Shown here piece by piece: positions 44,947 through 54,151 of a stretch of DNA of 64,000 nt. The stretch is from Helicobacter typhlonius. GTDB taxonomy: Bacteria; Campylobacterota; Campylobacteria; Campylobacterales; Helicobacteraceae. Position numbers and translations under genes: made by a program. Under the pieces are notes generated by a model. It had not been told where the DNA came from and searched no databases. It saw only the letters and a program-made list of their open reading frames with translations. The stretch spans positions 806,001 through 870,000 of the forward strand of contig NZ_LN907858.1 in NCBI RefSeq assembly GCF_001460635.1, read 5' to 3'. The stretch's first letter is position 1. Every line of letters starts with the position of its first letter.

Positions 44947-45752
44947 AAAAATGCCTTTTACTCACGTTATTAAGTATTTGTGCGTGGGCTGACACCTTTG
45001 ATGATAAAATACGCAATCTTATGGGAGAGCAAAACTATCAAGTCAATGTGAATTTTATCAATAGAATCTTTGCAAATAAAAATATGTATTACAAGGGCGG
45101 ACGCCTTGATATGGCAAAAATCGTGTATGTGCTTAAGGAGAATGGCTTACTCACATCGCGTTTTGGTCAGCCAAATGAAGTGAAACTAAGCTTAAGCGCA
45201 CGCACTAGCCCGATTTTGCTGACCAAAATTGGTAATAATGTCCTCACATCAATGGGGTATTCTTATTTTGTCATCAGTAAAGCAGAACTAAGTAGCGGTT
45301 TGTCAAGCATAGAATTTTCTTTCAATACAGAGCATAGCCCAGATATGGGGATTATCATCAATGAATTGAGTAAAAGAGGCTTTGTATGTCTTGATATCAA
45401 TCGGGTAGGCACATATGCGTGGGAATATACTCTAGAAGTGTATGAACCACGCTTGCCGAACACAAAGTTTCTAGCTAAAGGTGCGAATTTAGATCTACGC
45501 AATACTTCGGGTGAATATTGGCTTAATATTAATTCGGGCGGGGATTTGTCGATTCAACCCATAAATATGCCCAAGTGGAATCCGCGCGTGGTGCTCTATG
45601 ATAGGAATCTTAGCATAGTGGATATGGTGAATGATACAGGCTCGAGCGCGAATTTGAAAGTAAAGATTCCGCAGGGTGTAAAGTTTGTGATGATTACAGA
45701 TTATGATAGCCCAGAGAGCTTAAAGAATGGCATTTCTGTGAATCTGCATTGA
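44940..45752 (+). CDS. Periplasmic protein of unknown function
   Basis: 270 residues with a short signal peptide (KKCLLLTLLSICAWA). The body is beta-rich with NMYYKGGRLDMAKIVYVLKE, MGYSYFVISKAEL and a C-terminal NPRVVLYDRNLSIVDM region. I recognise no family. It overlaps the preceding membrane protein gene and ends 19 bases before the aminotransferase gene. The partner gene upstream also has a periplasmic beta domain, so the two may form an envelope complex (inference). Confidence 0.55.
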   Translation: MVKKCLLLTLLSICAWADTFDDKIRNLMGEQNYQVNVNFINRIFANKNMYYKGGRLDMAKIVYVLKENGLLTSRFGQPNEVKLSLSARTSPILLTKIGNNVLTSMGYSYFVISKAELSSGLSSIEFSFNTEHSPDMGIIINELSKRGFVCLDINRVGTYAWEYTLEVYEPRLPNTKFLAKGANLDLRNTSGEYWLNINSGGDLSIQPINMPKWNPRVVLYDRNLSIVDMVNDTGSSANLKVKIPQGVKFVMITDYDSPESLKNGISVNLH

Positions 45753-45771
45753 TAGATGAAAGGATAGTATT

Positions 45772-46980
45772 ATGTTTGATGAAATTGAATTTAATAAAAT
45801 AAAGCGTCTGCCAAAGTATGTTTTTGCCGCAATTAATGAGATTAAGCTAGAGATGAGACGCAATAACGAAGATGTGATTGACTTTTCTATGGGTAACCCA
45901 GATGGCAAGACACCAGAACATATAATCCAAAAACTTTGTGAATCTGCACAAAAAGACAAGAATCAAGGCTATTCTGTGAGTCGTGGCATCTACAAATTGC
46001 GTTTAGCGATTTGTAATTGGTACAAGCGCACTTATGGTGTGGAACTCGACCCAGAGAGCGAGGCTTGTGTAACAATGGGGAGTAAGGAAGGCTATGTGCA
46101 TCTCGTTCAGGCAATCACAAATCCGGGTGATAATGCCATTGTTGCTGAACCAGCCTATCCTATACATTATTATGCGTTTATCCTGAATGGTGCGAATGTT
46201 TCTACTTTTGGGCTCAAGTGGAATGAAAATATGGAGCTTGATATTGATGATTTTTTTGCGAATATCAAACGCGTTTTGCGTGAGGTAATGCCTCGTCCAA
46301 AATTTGTTGTTGTGAATTTTCCGCATAATCCTACCACGATTGTCGCTTATAGGGAGTTTTACGAGCGTTTGGTAGCTATGGCAAAACAAGAGAGATTCTA
46401 TATTATTTCGGATATTGCCTATGCGGAGCTGTGCTTTGATGGATTCAAAACACCTAGTGTCCTTGAAGTTGAGGGTGCTAAAGATGTGGCAGTTGAGAGT
46501 TATACATTGAGTAAAACTTACAATATGGCGGGTTGGCGCGTGGGCTTTGTTGTGGGGAATAAAAAAATCATTCAAGCCTTGCAAAAGATTAAAAGCTGGA
46601 TTGATTATGGAATCTACACGCCTCTGCAAATTGCCGCAACTATTGCGCTTGAAGGCGACCAATCTTGCGTGGAGGAGATTAAAGGTAAGTATGAAAAGCG
46701 TATGGAGGTGCTGATTAAGAGCTTTGGCGAGTCTGGTTGGGAGATGAAGAAGCCAAAGGCGAGTATGTTTATCTGGGCGAAATTGCCCGAATGCGTGGGT
46801 GATATGGGAAGTTTGGAATTTTCAAAGAGATTGCTTAAAGAAGCAAAGATTGCCGTGAGTCCGGGTGTGGGATTTGGCGAGTATGGCGAGGGTTATGTGA
46901 GGATAGCACTCATTGAAAATGAAAAGCGTATTCGTCAAGCCGCTCGGAATCTCAAAACATTTTTGAAACAATTTCAATAA
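45772..46980 (+). CDS. PLP-dependent class I aminotransferase (AlaC-like)
   Basis: 402 residues. Fold type I: SMGNPDGKTP near residue 40, EPAYPIHYYAF, NFPHNPTT, D in SDIAYAELCFDGF and the PLP lysine K248 in SYTLSKTYNMAGWRVGF. The sequence is close to the alanine/valine-pyruvate AlaC and LL-diaminopimelate aminotransferase groups. Being ten bases before hom, it may act in amino acid synthesis. Exact substrate uncertain. Confidence 0.85.
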   Translation: MFDEIEFNKIKRLPKYVFAAINEIKLEMRRNNEDVIDFSMGNPDGKTPEHIIQKLCESAQKDKNQGYSVSRGIYKLRLAICNWYKRTYGVELDPESEACVTMGSKEGYVHLVQAITNPGDNAIVAEPAYPIHYYAFILNGANVSTFGLKWNENMELDIDDFFANIKRVLREVMPRPKFVVVNFPHNPTTIVAYREFYERLVAMAKQERFYIISDIAYAELCFDGFKTPSVLEVEGAKDVAVESYTLSKTYNMAGWRVGFVVGNKKIIQALQKIKSWIDYGIYTPLQIAATIALEGDQSCVEEIKGKYEKRMEVLIKSFGESGWEMKKPKASMFIWAKLPECVGDMGSLEFSKRLLKEAKIAVSPGVGFGEYGEGYVRIALIENEKRIRQAARNLKTFLKQFQ

Positions 46981-46990
46981 GAAGTTTATT

Positions 46991-48280
46991 ATGTCTAAGC
47001 TCATTGTGGGTATGATTGGCTTTGGTGTAGTGGGAAGTAGTGTGCTAAAAACTCTGCTTAATAATCACGCTATCATCAATGCAAGAGCCGGTAAGGAAAT
47101 CGTGGTGAGGCGCGTTGTTGTGCGCAATGAAGCAAAAGCCCACGCAAAACTTAAAGAGCTAAATGCGACTGAAGTCAAAGTTAGCACAGATATAAATGAT
47201 ATATTGCAAGATAGTGAGATTGAGGTTGTTATCGAACTTATGGGTGGTGTGAATCTCGCCTATGAAATCGCAAAAAAGACACTCCTTGCAAAGAAGGCTT
47301 TTATCACCGCAAACAAAGCGATGTTAGCCTATCATCGTTATGATATTGCTCCTCTTGCTAAGGGGCTGCCCGTAGGTTTTGAAGCAAGTGTGTGTGGTGG
47401 GATTCCAATTATTCGTGTGCTTAAAGATGGCTTGAGCGCAAATCATATTAATGCCATTGCTGGGATTTTAAATGGCACAAGTAATTATATTCTCACACAA
47501 ATGCAGCAACACAAGCAGGATTTTCAAACCGCGCTAAAAGATGCACAGAATCTTGGTTATGCAGAAGCTGATCCCACACTTGATATAAGCGGTGGCGATG
47601 CGGGGCATAAGCTCCTTATCCTTGCTTCTCTTGCGTATGGAATCCACGCTATGCCCGAGGATATTTTAATTGAGGGGATTGAGGGTGTTACGCCTGATGA
47701 TATAGAGTTTGCTGATGAGTTTGGCTATGTGATTAAACTGCTGGGTATCGCTAAGAAGCAGGGCAACGAGGTGGAGTTGCGTGTTCATCCTTGTATGATT
47801 AAAAAAGAAGCGATGATAAGTAAGGTTGATGGCGTGATGAATGGCATTAGCGTGGTAGGAGATTGCTTGGGCGAGAGTATGTATTATGGCGCAGGGGCTG
47901 GAGGGGACGCGACTGCAAGCTCCGTGATAAGTGATATTATCGCGATTGCTCGAGGTGAGAGTGCCGCAATGCTTGGCTTTGAGCGCACATTAGACGATAA
48001 GCACATTAGACTTAAGCATAGAGATGAGATTTTTGCGCGTTATTATATACGATTGTATGTGAGCGACAAGCCCGGCGTTTTAGGGCAGGTCTCGCAGATT
48101 TTAGGGAAGCATCATATTTCTATTAAAGCATTTTTGCAAAAAGAGACAGATTCTAAAAATGTCGCAAAAATGCTTTTCTCTACACATCATTGCTATGAAA
48201 GAGATATTAATAGCGCGTTTGCAGAGCTAGGCGAGATAGAAAATATTGTGCAAAAGCCCTATAAAATGCGCTTGGAATAA
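46991..48280 (+). CDS. hom: Homoserine dehydrogenase
   Basis: 429 residues. Rossmann motif MIGFGVVGSSVL, ANKAMLAYH, the signature GILNGTSNYILTQM and AEADPTLDISGGDAGHKL (catalytic region), and a C-terminal ACT domain (YYIRLYVSDKPGVLGQVSQI) that usually gives threonine feedback. It reduces aspartate semialdehyde to homoserine, the branch to threonine and methionine. It follows the aminotransferase after 10 bases. Asd lies upstream in the same 10 kb but in another operon. Confidence 0.95.
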   Translation: MSKLIVGMIGFGVVGSSVLKTLLNNHAIINARAGKEIVVRRVVVRNEAKAHAKLKELNATEVKVSTDINDILQDSEIEVVIELMGGVNLAYEIAKKTLLAKKAFITANKAMLAYHRYDIAPLAKGLPVGFEASVCGGIPIIRVLKDGLSANHINAIAGILNGTSNYILTQMQQHKQDFQTALKDAQNLGYAEADPTLDISGGDAGHKLLILASLAYGIHAMPEDILIEGIEGVTPDDIEFADEFGYVIKLLGIAKKQGNEVELRVHPCMIKKEAMISKVDGVMNGISVVGDCLGESMYYGAGAGGDATASSVISDIIAIARGESAAMLGFERTLDDKHIRLKHRDEIFARYYIRLYVSDKPGVLGQVSQILGKHHISIKAFLQKETDSKNVAKMLFSTHHCYERDINSAFAELGEIENIVQKPYKMRLE

Positions 48281-48382
48281 AAACTTTACATAGAAACTTA
48301 TAAACACAATACTTCAAAGATAGCCCAAAGTTAGATTCTAATGAGTTTTTATCATTTGAAAATACACAACTAGCATCATCTC

Positions 48383-48417
48383 TTTATACACAAAAATTGT
48401 TACCTTTTGTGTATAAA
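48383..48417. promoter_or_regulatory. 13-bp perfect inverted repeat
   Basis: TTTATACACAAAA (48383-48395) and TTTTGTGTATAAA (48405-48417) with a 9-base loop, about 100 bases after hom and 45 before the G tract. The stem is AT-rich with no T-run after it. It may end hom transcription weakly or be a binding site controlling the outer membrane protein gene at 48529. Confidence 0.45.
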
Positions 48418-48461
48418 TGTATATTAATATTCTAAATTTCTTTTACTTTTAAGCAAAAGGA

Positions 48462-48483
48462 GGGGGGGGGGGGCGGCTACAAT
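48462..48483 (+). promoter_or_regulatory. Poly-G tract of 12 beside a -10 element (phase-variable promoter)
   Basis: Twelve consecutive G at 48462-48473, then a -10-like TACAAT at 48478-48483, 45 bases before the outer membrane protein ATG. The tract sits where the -35 to -10 spacer would be, so gain or loss of G by slippage would change promoter strength, as for phase-variable outer membrane genes in Helicobacter and Neisseria. A clear -35 is not seen. AAGGTGG precedes the ATG. Confidence 0.7.
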
Positions 48484-48528
48484 CTCGGGAGCGCATTTGA
48501 CGCAAAATAATAATAAAGGTGGTTCACA

Positions 48529-49119
48529 ATGAAAAAGATTTTGGTAAGTTCTGTTGCAGCTTTAGTCCTTACAAGCTCCGCTTTAATGGCTGAAGAAAGT
48601 GGATTGTTTGTAGGTATTGGGACAGGTTATGGGCAAAGTGAAATCAAAACTGATAGCACAAAACAAAAACTTGATGGTGTAAGTTTTGAAACTATTGTTG
48701 GATATAAATCATTTTTTACTCCTGCTTTTGGTTTGCGCTATTACATAAACTTTGCTTATGCAAATGCGGAAGTAGAAAATGACTTAAAGCCAAAAATTAT
48801 AATGAATTATGGGTTAAATATTGATGCACTTTATAATGTGATTGCAAATGCAAATGCAAATTTTGGTGTATTTGTGGGTGTAGGAGCTGGTGCAAATACT
48901 TGGGCTGCAAAAAATAATGAAGATTTCAAAGCAAAAACAGGCTTTAGTGCTGCCTTAAATGCCGGCTTAAGAACTCAATTTGGCAAACATCACGGCATAG
49001 AGATTGTTGCTCGTGTGCCTTTTGTAGATACGAAATTGGAAAATAATAGGATAACAGGTGAAGAACAAACAGGCTCGCATATCTATAATGTTGGTGCACG
49101 TTATATTTTGAGTTTCTAA
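48529..49119 (+). CDS. Outer membrane beta-barrel protein under poly-G promoter
   Basis: 196 residues. Signal peptide MKKILVSSVAALVLTSSALMA, then EESGLFVGIGTGYGQSE, as in the Helicobacter barrel family, and a C-terminal barrel strand ending YILSF (terminal Phe). Middle strands are regular (FGLRYYINFAYANAEV, FGVFVGVGAGANTW). Function unknown. Single gene, probably switched on and off by the G tract. Confidence 0.8.
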   Translation: MKKILVSSVAALVLTSSALMAEESGLFVGIGTGYGQSEIKTDSTKQKLDGVSFETIVGYKSFFTPAFGLRYYINFAYANAEVENDLKPKIIMNYGLNIDALYNVIANANANFGVFVGVGAGANTWAAKNNEDFKAKTGFSAALNAGLRTQFGKHHGIEIVARVPFVDTKLENNRITGEEQTGSHIYNVGARYILSF

Positions 49120-49230
49120 GTCTTAATTTTTTGAGGACGCTCCTTTTGTTTTTTTGAATCTAGCAAGCCGAGCATATGTTAAAAATATCATATTAGAATC
49201 AGCACAAATTCACAAGGCTAAAGGAGCGTT

Positions 49231-49560
49231 ATGAGTAGGGAGAAGGGTACTCGGGCGGAGGAGAGAGCTTGTGTATTTTTGCAAGAGAGAGGTTTTGAGA
49301 TTATAGAGCGGAATTTTTTTGCACGATATGGCGAGATTGATATTATTGCCAATAAAGATTCTATCTTGCATTTCATAGAAGTCAAAAGTGGCAAGAACTT
49401 TGAACCTATTTATAACATTACGCAAAATAAGCTTGAAAAGCTTCAAAAAGCCATAGGGCTGTATCTCTCCACGCATAATATCACAAAAGCCTATTGCCTT
49501 GATGCGCTGATTATTAAGGGTGAGGAGATAGAGTTTTTAGAAAATATTACCTTGTGTTAA
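49231..49560 (+). CDS. YraN family (UPF0102) nuclease-like protein
   Basis: 109 residues. [20 protein letters not shown], then [20 protein letters not shown]: the D...ExK core of the Holliday-junction-resolvase-like UPF0102 family. Members are widely conserved and their substrate is not firmly known. The ATG is preceded by AAAGGAGC. Stand-alone. Confidence 0.88.
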   Translation: MSREKGTRAEERACVFLQERGFEIIERNFFARYGEIDIIANKDSILHFIEVKSGKNFEPIYNITQNKLEKLQKAIGLYLSTHNITKAYCLDALIIKGEEIEFLENITLC

Positions 49561-50060
49561 AAATTAAAATTTATAGAATGGAATCTTTTTGTGCTTTAGT
49601 CTCGCCTATTCTTCTAAAAGATTGCATTCATTAGGCTAGTCATTATCATTTTGAGAAATTCCTAGCCTAAGTTCCACGCAAAACTATTTAAAGATAATGA
49701 GTTTCAATTCTTAGAATCAAGTTTAAAACTCACAAAATAAAATAACTATTTTTGTGAGAAGCGAATGAAGTCTCTGTTGGGATAGGGCATATCTCTATCC
49801 ACAATCAATATACAAAGCGCAAATTCCTTGAAGGCAAAGAGGGCACGACCTCATTTAATAAGGGGGAGGAGTAAGATGTAATGGCTGATTTTGCTACATT
49901 TTAACCCTCTTTTATAAAGTAAAAACTAAAAGGTTTTTTGCAATAGAGGTTTAAAAAAGCTTACAAAATAGATTTATAAGTTTTAAGTACCCTTGAAAAT
50001 TAAAGATTCTAAAGTTTTTAGTATTTTTTGAATCTACCTTTACGAAACAAAAACAAGTTT
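49561..50060. other. 500-base stretch without an intact gene
   Basis: Between yraN (plus) and the S4 protein gene (minus). One open piece, about 49778-49876, reads VGIGHISIHNQYTKRKFLEG, then KEGTTSFNKGEE and a stop, without start or ribosome site; it may be a decayed gene. A stem TTTACGAAA / TTTCGTAAA (50039-50047 and 50064-50072) overlaps the stop of the S4 gene and could end that transcript, though no T-run follows. Confidence 0.45.
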
Positions 50061-50321
50061 TTATTTCGTAAAAAAGTTTAGAACTTTGAAATACTCGCTG
50101 CTTTGTGATTTGGGTATAGTTTTTGTCGTGGGGAGAGCTAAAACTTCGTATTTTTTGCTGTATTCGAGGTAATGTAGCTCTATTACATCACCCACGCGCA
50201 CTTCCTTGCTCGGCTTGGCAACAACATTATTTACGCTTACCACGCCACTTTCGCACATATCTTGTGCAATTGTGCGCCTTTTGAGGATATTTACACTGCT
50301 TAGATATTTGTCGATACGCAT
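50061..50321 (-). CDS. S4-domain RNA-binding protein
   Basis: 86 residues. A single S4 domain: MRIDKYLSSVNILKRRTIAQ followed by CESGVVSVNNVVAKPSKEVRVGDVIEL, like the short Hsp15/RlbA-type proteins that bind rRNA. No enzyme domain. The start shares one base with the stop of the upstream Sua5-like gene, so it is the last gene of the flgB-flgC-fliE-ftsI transcript. Confidence 0.8.
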   Translation of the reverse strand: MRIDKYLSSVNILKRRTIAQDMCESGVVSVNNVVAKPSKEVRVGDVIELHYLEYSKKYEVLALPTTKTIPKSQSSEYFKVLNFFTK

Positions 50322-50824
50322 TAACGAATCCTTTTGATTTTTTTGTGATTGATTTTATACATTTTTGAGCCTTGATTCTCAATAAATCCCCTCTTATCGC
50401 GCACAATCACATCGCATACTTTTTCTGCCCATTGTTGATTAAAACTGCCTTTTGTGGGATTTGCCGAAGTAGAATAAAGTGCGCAAAATGGTGCAAAAAA
50501 GCGTGAATGTAGGCTATCATATACTACTCTTATAGCTTTTTTGTTTGGATAAACAAAGGTGCAAAGCGTTGATTTTCTTATACGATTTTTATGTAGAGGC
50601 GGGATTCTTACATAGTCTTTTAGTGCCTGCAGTGAAGCTACTTGCATAAGTACATTTTGCGAGGCTGGGCGATTTTTAGCGATGTTTAGAATCTGCATAT
50701 TTGCACTAAGTAAGCCAATGGTCGTATCGCACTGCGCAAGATATATAAGATTTTTTTGCGACTTGCACACTTTTTTTTCAATCTTTTGAAACATTAAATC
50801 CTTGCTATTTTGCACTTTTGCCAT
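50321..50824 (-). CDS. Sua5/YrdC/YciO-like protein, short form
   Basis: 167 residues. YLAQCDTTIGLLSANMQILN resembles the PTDTVYGL... start of YrdC domains, and PFCALYSTSANPTKGSF resembles the ST-SAN motif near its end. It is shorter and poorly conserved compared with normal YrdC (about 190 residues), so activity in threonylcarbamoyl-AMP synthesis (the t6A pathway) is uncertain. It overlaps neighbours by one base at each end. Confidence 0.6.
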   Translation of the reverse strand: MAKVQNSKDLMFQKIEKKVCKSQKNLIYLAQCDTTIGLLSANMQILNIAKNRPASQNVLMQVASLQALKDYVRIPPLHKNRIRKSTLCTFVYPNKKAIRVVYDSLHSRFFAPFCALYSTSANPTKGSFNQQWAEKVCDVIVRDKRGFIENQGSKMYKINHKKIKRIR

Positions 50825-52641
50825 TATTGCACTACTTCTTGGGCTTGTGCGGTTTGTGGTTCATCTGCGCTAGATTCTATATTTGGCTCTATGGGCTTTA
50901 GATAACCGTCCTCTACAAGAATATTCACAATACGCGCAAAAATAGGTGCAGCGGTGCGTGAGCCATAGTAGTCATCTTTGATGTCAGATTCAAAAGCGAC
51001 AACACCTATTGTATAGGCATTGTTTTCATCCTGGGCAAAGCCAAAAAACGAACCATTATATTTACTATCATATTTGCCATTACTAGCGATACGCGCGGTG
51101 CCAGTTTTCCCACCTGTGATGATGCCCTCAATCTGCGCGATTTTAATCACTTTTTTTACCACTTGGACAAGGGCATTATGAACCTGTTGTGTGGTTTGTG
51201 GCGAGAGAATGGCGATAGGCTCAAAACGTTTTGGCATATATTTTTCGCCACTGGGGGCGGTTACATACTCACTCACTCGTGGCGTTACAAGATAGCCGCC
51301 ATTACTAAAAATCGCATAAGAGCGCATAAGTTGTATGAAAGTCGCCCTCATTCCATAGCCATAGCTTACACTTGCGCGATATACTTCGTTATGAAAGGTT
51401 TTTGGGCTAGGTACTAAGCCTGTTTTTTCATATGGCAGGTCAATCCCGCTTGGTTCGCCAAAGCCAAAGGCGTGTAAAGCAATGTGATATTCATTGGGCT
51501 TTAGGTCTTTGGAGATTTTTACCATTCCTATGTTGCTAGAACGCACGATAACATCTTCCGCACTCGCGCTTTTGAGCGGGTGTGTGTCGCGTATGGTATA
51601 GCTTTTGAGCTTGTAATAGCCATTATCTAGCTCGATGATGTCTTCTGGGCTTATCATACCCTTTTGCAATAAAATCGCATAAATGATAGGCTTAATCGTA
51701 CTACCGGGCTCATAAGAGTATTCAATAGCATTAAAATTAAGATTAGGATAGTCTTTTTGCTGAATATTTTTTGGGTCGAAGCGATTTGAAGTGGCGAGGC
51801 TTAGGATTCTACCCGTTTTAGAATCCATAACTCCAGCGATAATCTCGCGCACCTTGTAACGTTTTTTTGCTTCATCAAGCTCATATTCTATTTTCTTTTG
51901 TAGTTTGAGTGGAATGCTAAGCGTAACATCAAGTCCATCTTGTTTGCCCTGTGTCATAGCGGCTTTGTTGGCGATGATATTGAATCCTACATCGCGCTTA
52001 CCGGTGATGCTGCCATCTTGTTTGGGTGAGAGTATATCATTATAGTATTTCTCCACGCCTTTTACACCATCAACGCGCGTGATGTTTTGGCTCTCTACTT
52101 TGCGCGTATAGCCGATAAGCGGCTCGAGGATATTTTTATACACATAATTTCTGTTGTTTCCGCTTACTTGAATGCTTAAACCCATTTTTTGGATAATGCG
52201 CCCTCTCTTGTCCTCATACTCTCTAAACACATCGTAGCGGATAAGGATAAGATTCAGATTTTTAAGATTTGTAGCCGCGGTGGAATTAAGCGTGTATGAA
52301 AGCACGACATAGCCTTTTTGGTTTAGCTTCTTGCGTATTTCATCTTGTGAGATTCCGCTATATATGGAAAAAAGTGTAATAAAAAGCTCTTTTTTATCTG
52401 GGTCAATGCTTTGGGTATTCACACTTGCCTTGTAGAGTTTATCACTATAAGCGACTTCGAATCCATCGCTTGTATAGAGGCTACCTCGTATCGAAGTATC
52501 ACTACGCGTGGCAGTATTTGTGGGGAGTTTGCGTGGGGTTATCATTTTGACATAAACGATACTAAGAAAAATAATAAAACATAAGAGTATAATGAAAAAA
52601 ACAGAGATAACAACCCCTGTTTTTTTTGCATAATATGCCAC
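50824..52641 (-). CDS. ftsI: Penicillin-binding protein 3-type transpeptidase (FtsI)
   Basis: 605 residues. Single N-terminal membrane helix (VVISVFFIILLCFIIFLSIV), PBP dimerisation domain, then the transpeptidase triad: serine in EPGSTIKP, SSNIG, and KTGTARIA. It cross-links septal peptidoglycan during division. Located 8 bases after fliE, so it appears co-transcribed with flagellar rod genes. The C-terminal tail is acidic and Gln-rich (PQTAQAQEVVQ). Confidence 0.9.
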   Translation of the reverse strand: MAYYAKKTGVVISVFFIILLCFIIFLSIVYVKMITPRKLPTNTATRSDTSIRGSLYTSDGFEVAYSDKLYKASVNTQSIDPDKKELFITLFSIYSGISQDEIRKKLNQKGYVVLSYTLNSTAATNLKNLNLILIRYDVFREYEDKRGRIIQKMGLSIQVSGNNRNYVYKNILEPLIGYTRKVESQNITRVDGVKGVEKYYNDILSPKQDGSITGKRDVGFNIIANKAAMTQGKQDGLDVTLSIPLKLQKKIEYELDEAKKRYKVREIIAGVMDSKTGRILSLATSNRFDPKNIQQKDYPNLNFNAIEYSYEPGSTIKPIIYAILLQKGMISPEDIIELDNGYYKLKSYTIRDTHPLKSASAEDVIVRSSNIGMVKISKDLKPNEYHIALHAFGFGEPSGIDLPYEKTGLVPSPKTFHNEVYRASVSYGYGMRATFIQLMRSYAIFSNGGYLVTPRVSEYVTAPSGEKYMPKRFEPIAILSPQTTQQVHNALVQVVKKVIKIAQIEGIITGGKTGTARIASNGKYDSKYNGSFFGFAQDENNAYTIGVVAFESDIKDDYYGSRTAAPIFARIVNILVEDGYLKPIEPNIESSADEPQTAQAQEVVQ

Positions 52642-52649
52642 ACAACGCC

Positions 52650-52958
52650 TTAGATTTGGGTTCTTAGAATCTCTTTATAAGCGTTGATAGCTTTATTTCT
52701 TACCTCAAGCATCACTTTCATACTATTTTCTGCGCGGTTAATCGCTATTGCCGCTTGGTGCAAGTCTTTTACTTGCCCACTTGCGATGTCTGCAAGAGCC
52801 TTTTCTGAAGTTTGTTGCTCAGCATTTACATCTTGGATTGAATTTTTAAGCGCACTAATAAAGTCAAGTCCATTTTGCTTGTCCTTGCCCTGCACACTTT
52901 TGCTATCTACACCGATAGGTTGAATGTCATTTGTAATCATATTGAATTGATTAGCCAT
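52650..52958 (-). CDS. fliE: Flagellar hook-basal body protein FliE
   Basis: 102 residues, the expected length. FISALKNSIQDVNAEQQTSE and LHQAAIAINRAENSMKVMLEVRNKAINAYKEI-type C-terminus, the conserved FliE signature. It joins the MS ring to the rod. Third gene of flgB-flgC-fliE. Confidence 0.93.
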   Translation of the reverse strand: MANQFNMITNDIQPIGVDSKSVQGKDKQNGLDFISALKNSIQDVNAEQQTSEKALADIASGQVKDLHQAAIAINRAENSMKVMLEVRNKAINAYKEILRTQI

Positions 52959-52967
52959 CTATTTCTC

Positions 52968-53459
52968 CTATGCTTGAAACATTGTAATTGCGTTAGTCGC
53001 CATATTTTTAGCACTCTGGAACGCCGCTACATTTGCTTGGTAAGCTCGTGTAGCTTCTATTAAATCGGCCATTTCGACAACGGGATTAATGTTAGGATAG
53101 GCGACATAGCCTTCAGAATTTGCATCTGGGTGGCTTGGGTCGTATTTCATCAATGGTTCCCTGTCATCACGTGCAATTTTATGAACATAAACACTCATTA
53201 TAGCAGGTTTTGGTTCTTTTCCCAAATCTCCCTCACGTAAAGGGTCTTCATATTTTAGTTGTTGGTTATTTTTTCCCAATTTTTCATTGAGTACTTTATC
53301 AAAATCAAATGCTCTAAATACCACCTCTCGCCTACGATATGGTCCGCCCTCATCGGTGCGTGTGGTGTTTGCGTTAGCTATATTTGATGAAATAGTATTT
53401 ACGCGCACTCTCTGTGCTGAAAGCCCATATCCGCTAATATCAAAACTTGATAAAAACAT
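52968..53459 (-). CDS. flgC: Flagellar basal-body rod protein FlgC
   Basis: 163 residues. Begins FDISGYGLSAQRVRVNTISSNIANANTTRT and ends with VNPVVEMADLIEATRAYQANVAAFQS, both standard FlgC ends. Proximal rod component. Nine bases from fliE, 20 from flgB. Confidence 0.95.
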   Translation of the reverse strand: MFLSSFDISGYGLSAQRVRVNTISSNIANANTTRTDEGGPYRRREVVFRAFDFDKVLNEKLGKNNQQLKYEDPLREGDLGKEPKPAIMSVYVHKIARDDREPLMKYDPSHPDANSEGYVAYPNINPVVEMADLIEATRAYQANVAAFQSAKNMATNAITMFQA

Positions 53460-53479
53460 TTTTGCTCCTTATTTAGAAT

Positions 53480-53914
53480 CTATATATTTCTTCCAGAATC
53501 TATGGCATATGTGAAGATTCCCTTGTGTCGCTTTAGCGCGCTTGTCAAGGCTTGATACATTGTGCTATTCTTACCCATTTCACTTGTTTCTACATCTAAA
53601 TCTACGCTATTGCCATCATTTTTTGCTAAATGCCCATCACGCCAAAACATCGTTGCGCTATCTTGTGGTTTGCGCTTTGTATCAAGGTGCATTTGCGAAG
53701 TTTGAGCGAGTGGAAGCTCGTAGCTTCTAGGGGCTGTGTTAAAAATCTTTTGATTTTCTCTTGCGAGATATTGCTCAAAATTAATATCCTTAGGGCGATA
53801 AAAGGGCGTATCGGCGTTTGCAAGGTTTGAGGCAATCATATCTTGCCTAATTGAGCGATAATCAAGCGCCTTATAAACGACTGGATAAGCCTTTGAAATA
53901 TCTGCTATAGCCAT
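53480..53914 (-). CDS. flgB: Flagellar basal-body rod protein FlgB
   Basis: 144 residues. Conserved N-terminus ALDYRSIRQDMIASNLANADTP and C-terminal SEMGKNSTMYQALTSALKRH. First gene of the rod operon; AAGAGGTG precedes its ATG and a sigma-54 type promoter lies about 50 bases upstream. Confidence 0.94.
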   Translation of the reverse strand: MAIADISKAYPVVYKALDYRSIRQDMIASNLANADTPFYRPKDINFEQYLARENQKIFNTAPRSYELPLAQTSQMHLDTKRKPQDSATMFWRDGHLAKNDGNSVDLDVETSEMGKNSTMYQALTSALKRHKGIFTYAIDSGRNI

Positions 53915-53965
53915 TTTTCACCTCTTTTTAAATCTATTTTAGAAACTCGTGTAACGCAGATTTTC

Positions 53966-53983
53966 AAGCAAAATATATTCCAA
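53966..53983 (-). promoter_or_regulatory. Sigma-54 promoter of flgB operon
   Basis: On the minus strand TTGGAATATATTTTGCTT: GG and GC separated by exactly 10 bases, as required for RpoN -24/-12 elements. Transcription would start near 53956, about 42 bases before the flgB ATG. In Helicobacter and Campylobacter the flgBC genes belong to the RpoN class, which supports the call. Confidence 0.75.
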
Positions 53984-54151
53984 AAGAGGCTGCTATGATT
54001 CTGTGTGTTTATTGCAATATAAAAATATAGATTGATTTTTAAGGGTTTGATTGTGTGGATTAAAGTGTAAGGGCGGTAGATTCTAAAAACAGAGTTAGAG
54101 ATTAGCAATTATCCCTCACTTATGAGATTATAATCTATCAAGCCCAAATCT

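Noticed and set aside
49778-49876. Open piece GIGHISIHNQYTKRKF as a gene
   Set aside because: No start codon or ribosome site and no known family; listed only as possible decayed sequence.
50039-50072. Inverted repeat at the end of the S4 gene as intrinsic terminator
   Set aside because: Nine-base arms are clear but no T-run follows on the minus strand, so I mention it only as a possibility.
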